A stretch of DNA of 64,000 nt, from the NCBI GenBank assembly GCA_010645155.1, contig CM021323.1:10040196-10104195 (forward strand), given 5' to 3'. Under the pieces are notes generated by a model that saw nothing but the letters and a program-made list of their open reading frames with translations, was not told the origin of the DNA and did not search any database. Shown one piece after another: positions 50,428 through 61,317 of the stretch. This DNA is from Tigriopus japonicus (lineage: Eukaryota; Arthropoda; Copepoda; Harpacticoida; Harpacticidae). Each line of letters begins with the position of its first letter. Position 1 is the first letter of the stretch. The translations under genes and the position numbers were made by a program.

Positions 50428-51491
50428 CAGTGATGGCATATAGATAAAAGCCAGTTTCTGCCACCTGACAGATATTGGTGGCAGAAAATGTTTTTTAATC
50501 GTGCGAAAAAAGTGGCAGAAAATGGCAGAAAGTGCCAGAAATTATTTTTCCAAGAAATTCGTAAAAATCAAAATATTCATTACTTCTTCGACCACTAGTT
50601 GAACACAATAGCTCAGGTGTTTCAAAATATCGTGAATGGAAGTCGTCTTAAAAATTGAATACCAAGGGCTAAGGTACATTTTTTATCCTAATTACAACAC
50701 AGTCTAAAACAGATCATTTGATGAAAAATACTTGTAATTTTTACGTCAATTTTTTTTTACTCAAATATACAATAAAATTGAACACTAAAAGCTAAGAAAG
50801 TCTAATTAAACATCTTAAACATACTTCCTGGGACACAATTCACTTATTGATTCGGTAAAATAAGTGGTATTTATGTTTGTGCATACTTCTATATATTATA
50901 TATATTTTATATATATTGTATGATATTCCTTCATACTTCTGGCGAAGCCGCGTTCTTCCTCTGATTTCAGTGTACCCGAGGCCAATATCTTGGGAAACAC
51001 TTGACGCTGAACTCCATGTTAATTGCAGGAGGAAATAATTTCATCCCATACCTTCTGATGATTGCATATGTTTCATCCATGGTGATTTGGCACATCCATA
51101 CCATATGCTTTATGTTTGTAATGTTTCGAAACCATGTTAGTGATAAAAGACATCGCAATAAATGAGTAATAGTAATAATAATAATAACTTCATAGATTGA
51201 TTGATTCATGCACAAGTTTTTTCAGATACAAAGTGTGTAAAGTTATTCTAGTTATTTTAGCATCAAGAATGATGTTGATAGTTAATTTTGAGTCAATGTT
51301 TGTTAGCCTAAAGTATTTTTGTAACATTTAATTACATTTGGCTCTTTTAACTTACTATACAAACACAGATTTGTAGTTGAACATCAGTCTATGCGTACTT
51401 TTGTCCATTAGCCACCATTTTCTGCCATTTTCTGCCAACAAGTGGCTGAAAATGGCAGAAATTCACTACAAGCCAAAATTTGCCATCCTTG
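50428..51491. mobile_element. 1.06-kb hAT-type element
   Basis: Left end CAGTGATGGCA and right end TGCCATCCTTG are an imperfect inverted pair (9 of 11). The flanks CGTGGCAA (50420-50427) and CATGGCAA (51492-51499) form an 8-bp duplication with one mismatch. Both subterminal zones repeat TGGCAGAAA in opposite orientation. An AT dinucleotide-rich run lies near 50889-50920. No transposase frame. Confidence 0.75.
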
Positions 51492-51721
51492 CATGGCAAG
51501 GTCACACCGTGCATATGCTACATTTGTGAAGAGGCAAAAATCTAGTGTAAATAATTCAGTTGAATATTTTTGATCTAATCCTGAGTGTTATGGCCCAATC
51601 AGCGAAATACCAAAAATATGTGGTCTAGAACCTCGTTCTGGGCTTTCACTTTTTAACCTCTCTTTTTCCTGTCCTTTCCCGGCTCAAGATTTTTTCTCAC
51701 CTCTCACAGTGAAAAAATCCT

Positions 51722-51864
51722 AAGTTGCGTGACTCCATTTTAAAAACCTAACCTAACCTTACCCTACCTAACCTAACCTAACTTAAAACCTAACCTAATC
51801 TAACACAATAGATTGTAATCCAACCTAACTTAGGTTTAGTTTTAAAGAAGTGGATCACGCAACC
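51722..51864. repeat. CCTAA (arthropod telomere-type) tract inside an inverted repeat
   Basis: From 51747 to 51836 the sequence is a degenerate run of CCTAA units (TTAGG on the other strand), the arthropod telomere pentamer. It is bracketed by inverted GTTGCGTGA…TTTTAAAAACCTA (left) and TAGGTTTAGTTTTAAA…TCACGCAAC (right). Confidence 0.7.
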
Positions 51865-52300
51865 TCAGGAAATCGGCAGTGGCAGAGAAAGATTTTTTTC
51901 CTTTTCTTGGCAGCTAAGCAATTTTAAGAGGTTGCGTGATTTGAAATAAACCTTGCTCCATTTGCAATTTTGGTTCAGATTCTTTGCATTCCTTTTCATG
52001 AAATAATCATTCTAAAATGTAAACTTACTTTTGTAACCCTGGTATAAACATGAAATTGAAAAGATTAAAGAAGAAATTACGTTCTCTTTCAGCAATTTCA
52101 GTGGTAATTATTCTTCCGGTATTCGGAAAAAATACCCATCTTTTTCACTACAATTGGTTTTGTTTTTACTTTAGTTTGTGATTCCGACAATTTCATTTTT
52201 TTCGGAATTTACTTCAAAAAAGGTTACCAAAAAAGGTTAAAGGACTAGAGCCCTGATTTGAAATTTATTTTTTGAAAAATTAACCTTTCATTTTTCCCCT

Positions 52301-52373
52301 GTAAACACTAATTGCCACAAGAATGATCACGTCGGAACGGCAAGAAAGGTTGCGTGACAAAAATGATGTTGTT
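52301..52373 (+). repeat. 73-bp inverted repeat, left arm
   Basis: Matches the reverse complement of 53748-53820 at most positions (about 68 of 73). Starts GTAAACACTAATTGCCACAA and includes GGTTGCGTGAC. With the right arm it delimits a possible 1.5-kb element. Confidence 0.75.
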
Positions 52374-53439
52374 TTGGCGGTGAAACCTACTGGGTGAAAC
52401 AGAAATAACATAAGTAAATAAGGACTATGAAACCAAAAGTGAGGTGAAAAAATCTATTCAGGCTTTAGAACGAGTTTTTATCCCTATAATTTCATTCAAA
52501 TGAATTGATAAATAGAATTTTAATGATTCAAAATGCATAAGAATTCCTGCTGAATTTGGCTGCACTTAATAATTTGTTATTGTATTTTTAAATGGAGGCA
52601 AACACTATACTTCCGGCATACCATTGTTACTTCCTCGACATGTTAATGATACTTAAATGAAAATCATTTCTTTTTCACACATCTCACTCATGCACTGGAT
52701 GTCCCAAGTCTTCATCTACCTTATTACCAATTTAAATGATCAATGATCACTGATCATGCTCTGGCTATTTTTATGTTAAATTAATGACTACACAGTGGAA
52801 CAGATTTGGAAAGTTCCAGAAACAATTTTTTTTAAGTTTCAAATTTGCCAAAAGATATTCCAGCTGGAATTGGACAAATAAAGTTTTTTTCTGCTTAATT
52901 TGTTTCTTCATGGGCCAAAGTAATTTTTCATATAACTTCTGTCTGCATTTTCTGTCCTAAGATTCTAGATTTTTGTTTACGTTCTTTCACTATGAAAAAA
53001 ATGGCAATCCTTTTTAGGGTCAAATTTCAACTTAAAACAAGTATTTTTGGTCTTGCTAACATGGAAACATTTTTTTTCTATCTTCCCTAAATGTCCTCTG
53101 ATTCAGGAGACAACTTGGAGCAGCACTACTTATGTTTAAATCTTCTCTTTCTCCAACACAATAGCATAGCGTTGCAGCAATGCACGAAGCTCATAGTTTA
53201 TAATTTTGGGTTTCCACTGCTGTAAGGGATTTTGGAATAAACTTTTTCTGTCATGAATTGGCAAAATGGTTTGCTTTTATGTAAGTTTAGGTAAGTTTGT
53301 AAAAGGTTAAGATTGGTTGGGTTAGGTAAGTTTGTAAAATGTTAGAATTGGTTAATTTAGGTTCAGATATTATAACCTTTCCCCTTTTGTCAATATCTGT
53401 GACTCTCCCCGTTTTTCCCTGATTTAACGACGTGCTCAC

Positions 53440-53737
53440 TAGTGATGGGTTTCGAACCGGGAGTGCTGCCATTTTTTACTCGAAAGTTCATCATTGTTGA
53501 TTAGGGCAGGTTGTATTGAACGTTTTCAAAAAGACCTAAACAGGGACCAATTTGGCAACACTCGAACTAGTTCGATTTCGAGTTCCATCAGTAGCTATAC
53601 TTTTGGATTTCGAGTTGGCAGTGCTGCCATATTTTATGACGTCTCTAGTTGAGAAGATTAGTTGGGGGTCAACTTTTTGACCTTAAAATCCAAAGTGGCA
53701 AAACTCGGCCAAAAATCCAACTCGAAACCCATCAGTA
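53440..53737. mobile_element. 298-bp hAT-type MITE
   Basis: Begins TAGTGATGGGTTTCGA and ends TCGAAACCCATCAGTA. The flanks GTGCTCAC (53432-53439) and GTACTCAC (53738-53745) are an 8-bp duplication with one mismatch. The phrase GGCAGTGCTGCCAT and relatives recur inside. It lies between the two arms of the 52301/53820 inverted repeat. Confidence 0.85.
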
Positions 53738-53747
53738 GTACTCACGG

Positions 53748-53820
53748 AACAAGATTATTTTTGCCACGCAACCTATCTTGCCGTTCCGACGTGATCATTC
53801 TTGTGGCAATTAGTGTTTAC
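53748..53820 (-). repeat. 73-bp inverted repeat, right arm
   Basis: Partner of 52301-52373. Its inner edge is two bases from the duplication of the hAT MITE at 53440-53737. Confidence 0.75.
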
Positions 53821-54892
53821 AATTTTTCCCCAGTTTTCGGGGGAAAAAATATTCAAGGCATTTTTGACAAAAAATCAATTTTTGGAGGTAATTTAATTGA
53901 CTTTTACGCAAAAATAATAAAAAAAAATATTGGAGCATTTTTAAATTTTACATTTAAGCAATGAGGCAAGCTCAGTAAACTACAACTGGGCCTGTTTGTT
54001 TACCCCGTAGCACCGTCGTGGCCTCTGGCGCCTCATTGCTTCACTAAAATTCTACGATCGGATCACGTTCTTAATCCTTTGCCGCGACGCGACTGACCGT
54101 TCGTAATTTATAATCAGTGCTCTCAGATTTGGGTAATATTACCAAATCTGGGTAATTTTTGACCCCCTTTTGATGTAAAATTTGTCAATTGGTAAATTAC
54201 CAAAGCACCAAAGTTTGGGTAATTTTGAAGTGCTCTTAGACACCTAAATTTTGTTCATGCAGGGTAAAATTTTGCGAGAAAAAAGTCTTTGTTTTGAATT
54301 TTCAGTGCTGCCATTTTTGACTCAGAGTTTATGTCACTTCCCTAGAAAAAGTCGGTGTGACGTAATCTTTCTGGCCCAGAAACCTAAACAAGGGCCATTG
54401 TCGCAACACAACAGTTAACCAAAAATCGTTCTATGGAACTCTGAGCACATCCCTACAGTGCCTCCAGATATATGAGGGGAAAAAGCGCAATTTACAACAA
54501 AGACAAAGACTAGGTAGGCGCAGTTCAGAAAAAATATGCCAAAAAGTAGGCGCAAACAAGCCCCAAAAAGGGTAAGATTAGCGCAAAAATGCAAGCAAGA
54601 TATGGAGACTCTGCATTCATGGGAGAATTGTCTTTGCATCAGCTCACATCAAGGAGAAATACTGCACGAGTAGCTTGTAAACGCTAAGGCATAAAGAGGT
54701 TGTGAAGAATTGATTGTTGTCTTTCGCTATGGACGCTGCCATGACCTGCCGCGTTGACATCGCTGTAGGCCAGCCAGCACTGTCCAGGCACTTAGAAAGA
54801 GACAAATTATGTAATATTTCAAGTAAATTTGCCAACAATGTCACCAACCAATGTCTTTTTTGATATCAGTAAACAATAATGATACTTATTTA

Positions 54893-55357
54893 TCAATACA
54901 ATATTACACGTATTGCGAAATAATTAAAATTATGTTGAGTTTTGTCTCTTCCCCAGTGCATGGACAATGCTGGCTGGCCTTTAGCTATGTCTACGCGGCA
55001 GGCTGGTGGGGCGGGAATAGAGGGTGACAACAAACAATTCTTCTCAACCTCTATTGGCAAGTGTAATCCAACAAACAAAATTTTAGAGGTGATCGGTTGT
55101 AAGCTGTGAACAGTATTTCTTGTTTTGATTTCAACAAGCTGACCGCACATAAATGCATTTGAACTTGACCTCGTTCCAATTATAGTCAAGAAGAGCTGGA
55201 AGAAACTAGTTTTTTGAAAGCAGAGAATATGAACCCTTAGCTTTTGCAAGCTGTCTGTACAGTATTTCTCCTTGCTATGATACTGTCGCTCAATAAGCTG
55301 ATGCGCCCACACGTTGCTGCTGCTGGACTGCGATGACATGATCATCCTTGCTCCCAT
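54893..55357 (-). other. 154-codon open frame inside the hAT element, unknown
   Basis: Unrecognised. The frame is Ser-rich at the start (SSQSSSSN) and has a short PAPPACRVDIAKGQPALSMH segment near the end. Its DNA overlaps one arm of an inverted duplication. The other arm (54650-54800) shows the same sequence with deletions and no intact frame. It could be a decayed transposase part or a captured host fragment. Function is not inferred. Confidence 0.25.
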
Positions 55358-55383
55358 TCACGAGAATGTGTTATATTTTACAA

Positions 55384-55489
55384 GAGCTGTTATTGATATT
55401 TTACAGGAGGTGTTATTGATATTTTACAGAAACTGTTATTGATATTTTACAGAAGCTGTTATTGATATTTTACAGGAGCTGTTATTGAT
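55384..55489. repeat. 23-bp minisatellite, about 4.6 units
   Basis: Units of GTTATTGATATTTTACAG plus a five-base variable end. The last, partial unit is interrupted by the foldback element and resumes at 56527. Confidence 0.9.
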
Positions 55490-56526
55490 GGTTCCAGGAT
55501 AACTCGGTACATGGGATAACTCAACACTGGATAACTGGGTACCGCGGAAAACTCGGTACACCGGATAACTGGGTACAGCGGAAAACTCGGTACAGGAAGA
55601 TTCAGTACAAGATAACTGGGTACATCGGATAACTGGGTACAACGGAAAACTCGGTACAGGAAGATTCAGTACAAAATAACCGGGTACACCGGATAACGGT
55701 GCATTTGATGACTGCATAAACAGGATAACTGGTATAAATAGAAAAGTGAGTGTCAGGATGATGGGTGTTAGAAAAAGATTGTTTGACATAAACTGAAGGC
55801 AACTGTGTTAAATTGCTTTTCTCAAAACGTTTTTGAAAGCATTAAAAATGTATCCTTTAGATTTTGGCTCGATTATTGATGTGATAAACACGCCAAGTCC
55901 TTGAAGTATTATCAAGAGGTTTTAAGGTATAGGTTTCCATGGCTATGAAGTTAGTCAGATTTAACTATGAAGTTAGTCAGATTTAACTATGAAGTTAGTA
56001 AGATTTAACTATGAAGTTAGTCAGATTTAACTATGAAGTTAGTCAGATTTAACTATGAAGTTAGTCAGATTTAACTATGAAGTTAGTCAGATTTAACTAT
56101 GAAGTTAGTCAGATTTAACTATGAAGTTAGTAAGATTAAACTATGAAGTTAGTCAGATTTAACTATGAAGTTAGTCAGATTTAACCATTTCACCGGATTT
56201 TTTTGCCAGTTTATGGAACGGTGCCACGCCAAATATGGTCAATAATGCTTCAGAGTCAATGACTCATATAATGTGGTGTACCCTCTTATCTGGTTTGCCC
56301 ACTTATCCATTGTTCCCACTTACTCGTTGTACCCAGTTATCTTGTACTGAATCTTCTTGTACCGAGTTTTCCGTTGAACCCAGTTATCCGATGTACCCAG
56401 TTATCTTGTACTGAATCTTCCTGTACCGAGTTTTCCGCTGTACCCAGTTATCCGGTGTACCGAGTTTTCCGCGGTACCCAGTTATCCAGTGTTGAGTTAT
56501 CCCATGTACCGAGTTATCCTGGAACC
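55490..56526. mobile_element. foldback-type element, 1,037 bp, 9-bp TSD
   Basis: Long inverted arms (55490-55688 and 56328-56526) are nearly identical, with only a few mismatches in 199 bp. The termini are GGTTCCAGGATAACTCGG and its complement. GTTATTGAT flanks both sides (55481-55489 and 56527-56535). The arms are themselves arrays of ~20-bp units alternating GGATAACTGGGTACA and CGGAAAACTCGGTACA. Further diverged units continue inward on the right side. The centre holds a 22-bp x 11 minisatellite. Long arms built of short tandem units with a 9-bp duplication resemble Drosophila FB elements, and the TSD length also fits Mutator-like elements. No transposase is encoded. Confidence 0.88.
55943..56184 (+). 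repeat. 22-bp minisatellite, 11 units
   Basis: Eleven head-to-tail units of CTATGAAGTTAGTCAGATTT plus AA, with only two or three single-base variants. It lies between the arms of the foldback element. There are no spacers, so it is not CRISPR-like. Confidence 0.95.
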
Positions 56527-56992
56527 GTTATTGATATTTTAAAGAATTTGTCTACATTTTTTCAGCTCAATGGAACAATGGAGTTAAAAGTTATGCATCT
56601 TTTCAATTCAGGCAAGTGTAAGCGGAAAATGAACTCGTTCTACCTCGTGTTGCAAGATCTTGCATGGACCACTCAAAAGATAGGACAACTTATTGTATTT
56701 GAAAAACTTGTTTCAAGTGTCCAAGCAATAGCATCAAGTGAATAGCATGTTGTATTAGGAACAATTCACAATTGCTTTGTTGGGATAATTTCTTGCAATG
56801 GCTGTCTTGTCATCTTGTTTGATAATTTTTATACCTTTAAATATCAATAAACAAGTGTTGAAAACACTATAAAGTAATCAAAATTGATGAAATAAGGTTG
56901 GTAATTTTTTGTAAAAAGTCAAAGTTTCCTGGGTAATTTTGGCGAATTTTTAGGGAATTTTGACGTAAAAAATCTGAGAGCACTGTTTATGA

Positions 56993-58187
56993 TCGAGCGG
57001 AGATAAGAAAACAACAGACGCACCACAAATGGGTGGTGCAAGACTATGGGGCATAAAATTGGCAACCTTTTTCTCACTTGTCTTATTCCATTGTTTTAGG
57101 TTTTAGAAACATGAGCAAAACTTCTAAATTGTCCAAATACTTTTTAAAGTGTAAGTCTTTGGTCGTCTGGTTTTTTGGAATGACAAGATGAGTTCATCAA
57201 AATATATCAGAATGCCTTTGGACTTCAATGGCACGCAAAATGTTATTGCTGACCGAAGCCGTCCTCGTCTCCTCCAAAGGTCCAGGATGGTGGCCGCGCT
57301 TGCCGAGTCGCACCAAAGCAATGACACTGCCTCCCTTGGCTAAAGCCGTAATCTTTACCCCTGGCAGCCCTTGCCCGCACTCGAAAAGGTGGAGGGAGGG
57401 TGTCGTGTGGACTGGCCTCCGCATGTTGAACGGATGTTGGATGTCCTGGGGAAAATAGGTCTAAGGGTGTTATAGGCGTAGATTGCATAACTCAGTCAAA
57501 AATGAAAAACAAAATCAAATCCTGTTGCATTTTTAGTTGCTGGAAGCGTTACCGTTCCTTGCAATTTCTCGAAAATATTTACATAGTTGCCATTTCCGTA
57601 CGTCTTAGTAATTTGGGCACAGTGCTCTTAACTGGAATGACTTTGAGAACTTCCAATAGCATGGAAATCTAGCAAGATAGAAATCAAATGGCAGAAATTG
57701 CCTCAAGACATAAATTTGAGGTTTTTGGAAATAATGCTTTAGAAATGGCCTCAAATTGGGGAAATTCAACGTCTTTTTTTAAATTTTAAGCTCGTTTTCG
57801 ATTTGATTTTCAATTTTTTGGTCAATATTACTTAATTTAAAAAATGTTTTCACTCAAAAATCATCAATTTCAACTCCGATCTCTACCAATGGCCCTCAAA
57901 AGAAACTTTACAAGTATATAAACCAATGCTTTCAAAATGACATTAAAAGCGAAAAAATGAGTGATTGAAAAAGTTTTCCTCTGATTTACTTTTTCATAAA
58001 CTTTGGAATTTTAGTTATAAAATGGCAATCAATTGTGAATTTGTTTTAATTGGCAAACAAATGTAATTGATTTTCCCTTGAATTTTGTTTTTATTGAAAA
58101 AAATCACACTTGGAGTAAGGATTCAAATCATATAAAATTTTATCGTTTTGAATATGAATAACCGTTTTTTTAACTCCCATTGAAGGG
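56993..58187. other. no gene recognised; GC-rich island at 57220-57480
   Basis: Most of this is AT-rich, but 57220-57480 is clearly richer in GC. That stretch is open in several frames (for example 57228-57458 plus, 57197-57424 and 57243-57488 minus). None has a recognised domain or clear splice sites. It might be a captured coding fragment or a chance island. Confidence 0.45.
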
Positions 58188-61100
58188 TATGAGCCCTATA
58201 TTTCTAACAAATCTTCGTAAACAAACTTTTCAGCTTTGCCAAAATCTGACATCATCATGCCAGTTTTAAAGGTCAAACATACTTGTGAATAAATATGCCC
58301 GAAATAACTGCCTTCTGTTACAAAAGCAATATCCAAGAAGGGTCCACGAACACGCTAGGGAGGGTAGGGTGTCATGTGTAAGCACCAAGAGCATGGGAAG
58401 AGAGACGAATAAGCAGGGAAGAGGTTGTGGATGGGATTACAAAGCTGCATCAAGAAAGTAGCCCAATGACACCCATAAGTAAGGTTTATTTGATGTAGGT
58501 TGGCTTTGATCAGTTAGTTTACGTGATTTAGAATAAATAGGGCAATTAACGTTGTATATTCCCCATTAACTAACAGTCTAGTATCAACAACATAAACTAC
58601 CCTGACGTTGCCTTGCCTAAACTTAACAGGCCCCTACTGTTGCTTCCTGTGTCCCTTACACTGAGTTTGTCAGGTTCTTTCAAAACCAACCAAAAAACAA
58701 GGGAAAGGAAGCATCAGAGGAAAGAGGAATCAATAGAACAAAACGATAGAAAAATCATAAATAACTGCGAAAAGATAAAGCCGAAAGACCAAAAGACCAG
58801 AAGACTCAGTTCAAAGATCAGGAAATATAGATTTTCGGGAAATAAACCAAAGCATGCATTTTAAATCTTTTCATGCAGTGATTTGAGACCAAGTAGATAG
58901 AAATCATCTCGATCTTGGAAGAAATGAGAGCTCTTGCTCCTTTGAGCAAGGGCATGAACTCTTAGCTAATGAATTGAAATAAAAAAAACGTAGTTATAAA
59001 AGTAGTTTTGCTCTAATCAAAAAGATACTTTCCTTCATTTGTTTAAGACTAAAAAATACAAATGAAAGAAGTTCGATTTCAACCAAGAATTGCACCTACT
59101 CCCCAATAAGAAAGCTTTGTTACAAAATTTGAAGCAAAGTTTTTTCATTTTTTAATTATATTTTAACACTTAACATCCAATCGACCCCCAACAAGTCTTT
59201 CTATCTTTGGAATTGATGTTTAATATGCTATCAACCAATTTGGAAAGTTTGGACAACTCAAGGATTTTACACATTTTTAAGGTGTCTTTCCTTTGCGAAA
59301 ATGGAAATGAATAGTCGAAATTCTTTGAGCTCTTGAATCGTGTTGGACAGAAGTATGTCAGTTCTTTTTTGTTGGAGATGTTTCTAAACTACTTCCCTTT
59401 CTCCAGGAACGAGTAAAACTTAATTCATGCAATTCAGTTTTTTATAATGATTTAAAGCGATCTTGAACACTGCATGAAAAAGGCAATGGACATCAAAGTG
59501 ACACTTCCTGTTCCAGCAATAAATTATCACTTATTTGTTTTTACATTACATCCTAAATTAAGCCAAACCATTCTAGAAGCTAGTGGAGGGACACTGGATG
59601 CTTGATCATGTAAAACTGTCAACACATTACTGTAATATACGTATAGGTTCAAAGTATAAGAAAGACACAACTTTCTTGTCAGGGTATATTGTCGTTCTCA
59701 TTTGAAGTTCATTTTTTGTGCAGTTTGATTTGTAATTTTTCAACACAATATTTCCACCACCATATTTTTAAAAAGTGAATAGGAGTCGAATACTAATTCC
59801 TTATCTTATGTATTTATTGACTTCCGAGAAGCACTGTAGGTAGAGATATATCTGAGCTCTCTGAGCTTCAGAACTCGACTGAGGAGAGTTCCGAACACGT
59901 TCACTGCGCCGCATCCAACAATATTGTTTTTATGTTAAAGCCAAAATGAAAACTCATCTAACACAAATGAACTTGGATGATAAAAGGATCTTAAATATAG
60001 TCAAAGCTGGATATGAAAATATTTTGATTAAGATTAAAATGAGAAGATTAGAAACGATAAGAATAGTTTGCTCTTCACCATAAAACACAACAGAACATCT
60101 CTTCATACAAGAATCACATTTGATTTGAGAATAATATTACAAAGAAAGACAAAATTCTTACTTTAAAACTTTAACAGTCCCCACCAAAAATTAGTCAGTA
60201 GAAACTACTGACTAATTTTTGAAATTGAGTTCATCCAGGAATGTAAGCTATCTTTGTTTTCATAAAAATCCGCAAATTAACAAGAGGTTTTAAAGAAGTG
60301 TTTGTGCCTTGTTTTTAGCCGTTTTTGTTTCTCTAGAAGATCAACCATCAACTCTCTGTTTCTTGGATTCATTCTAACTTAATATTTCTACCAAGAGAGT
60401 TTACCCTTTTGACCTTTCCCTCCGCAATTTACTAACACAGCATAATACACTTCACTTGGATTTAAAGTATCAATAACACAAATTAAATCCTAAATTACAA
60501 TGAGGCATCCATTCTCAGTCATATCATAGCCATAATTGGCTATGAAATGACATCATAGCCAATGGAATGAGTTTTGGTGAGTAAAGTATCCTTGACATCA
60601 CTATCTTGTTGGATAAAACTGAAACCAATTTTTGTGGTCATTTATTTCAAAGTTACACAAAACACATGATGCTAGCAAACCAAAACAAAATACACTCCTA
60701 GTGATGTGAATGATTCGTCAGAATGGCCATTCATACTTTCCATAAAACATTGTGATCAAGGACTTATTAGATGAAATAAAACATCTTGAGCATTGAAAAA
60801 GACGCAATGAAAAACCTCTTGTTAAGTCTAAAATTTGAAAAATCCACAAAATACTCTCTGACGCTCCTCCGTGTATTTGTTTTTTTTTTCTTTTGGTCTA
60901 TTTCTTCTTTAATCAGAACCAACAAATCAGAAGAGATAATCCACAATGAGATGATCATAACTCTGACCCTCTTTAAATCAACTTATGTTTAGGAGTCTCT
61001 AATGGTTTCAAACTTATGTGCCATTTGTCTACTTTTGCTTCTCCTTCATTACCATATTATCTTGTACAGTTTCTCAATCTAAGCACTTCCTCGCTGTTTT

Positions 61101-61307
61101 TCTTCTCTCCATTGCTCTTTCTGTATGAAGACCCCCTTGGTAAGTTCGTGGACCCTACTTGGAAAATAATTTTCTAACAAGAGACATTTATTTCGGGCAA
61201 ATTTATTTTTAAGTATGTTTGACCTTTAAAACTGGCATGATGATGTTAGATTTTGCCAACACTGAAAAGTTTGTTTACGAAGATTTGTTAGAAATATAGG
61301 GCTCATA
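58188..61307. mobile_element. 3.1-kb Mutator-like TIR element with 10-bp TSD
   Basis: Arms 58188-58360 and about 61133-61307 are inverted repeats, roughly 85% alike over ~170 bp with small gaps. The first ~46 bp (TATGAGCCCTATATTTCTAA onwards) are identical. CATTGAAGGG flanks both ends (58178-58187 and 61308-61317). Long TIRs and a 9-11 bp duplication are typical of Mutator-like elements. The interior is AT-rich, with no transposase frame over 100 codons, so it is non-autonomous or badly decayed. Confidence 0.85.
60185..60221. repeat. perfect 17-bp-arm hairpin
   Basis: CAAAAATTAGTCAGTAG and its exact complement separated by AAA, inside the Mutator-like element. Confidence 0.8.
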
Positions 61308-61317
61308 CATTGAAGGG

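Larger units (their letters stand above)
54115..56984. mobile_element. 2.87-kb hAT-type element hosting nested insertions
   Basis: Both ends carry the perfect 16-bp inverted repeat CAGTGCTCTCAGATTT. The flanks TTTATAAT (54107-54114) and TTTATGAT (56985-56992) are an 8-bp duplication with one mismatch. The interior holds an inverted duplication (about 54650-54800 against 54950-55280), a 23-bp minisatellite and the foldback element at 55490-56526. No complete transposase is visible. The longest frame is 154 codons (54893-55357, minus) with no recognisable domain. Confidence 0.8.

Noticed and set aside
55943..56184. CRISPR-like array
   Set aside because: Units are contiguous with no spacers, and the genome is eukaryotic. 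It is a minisatellite.
55436..56745. Cys/Ser/Pro-rich open frames (TQLSCTESSCTEFS-like)
   Set aside because: These are translations of the foldback element's tandem arms, appearing on both strands because the arms are inverted.
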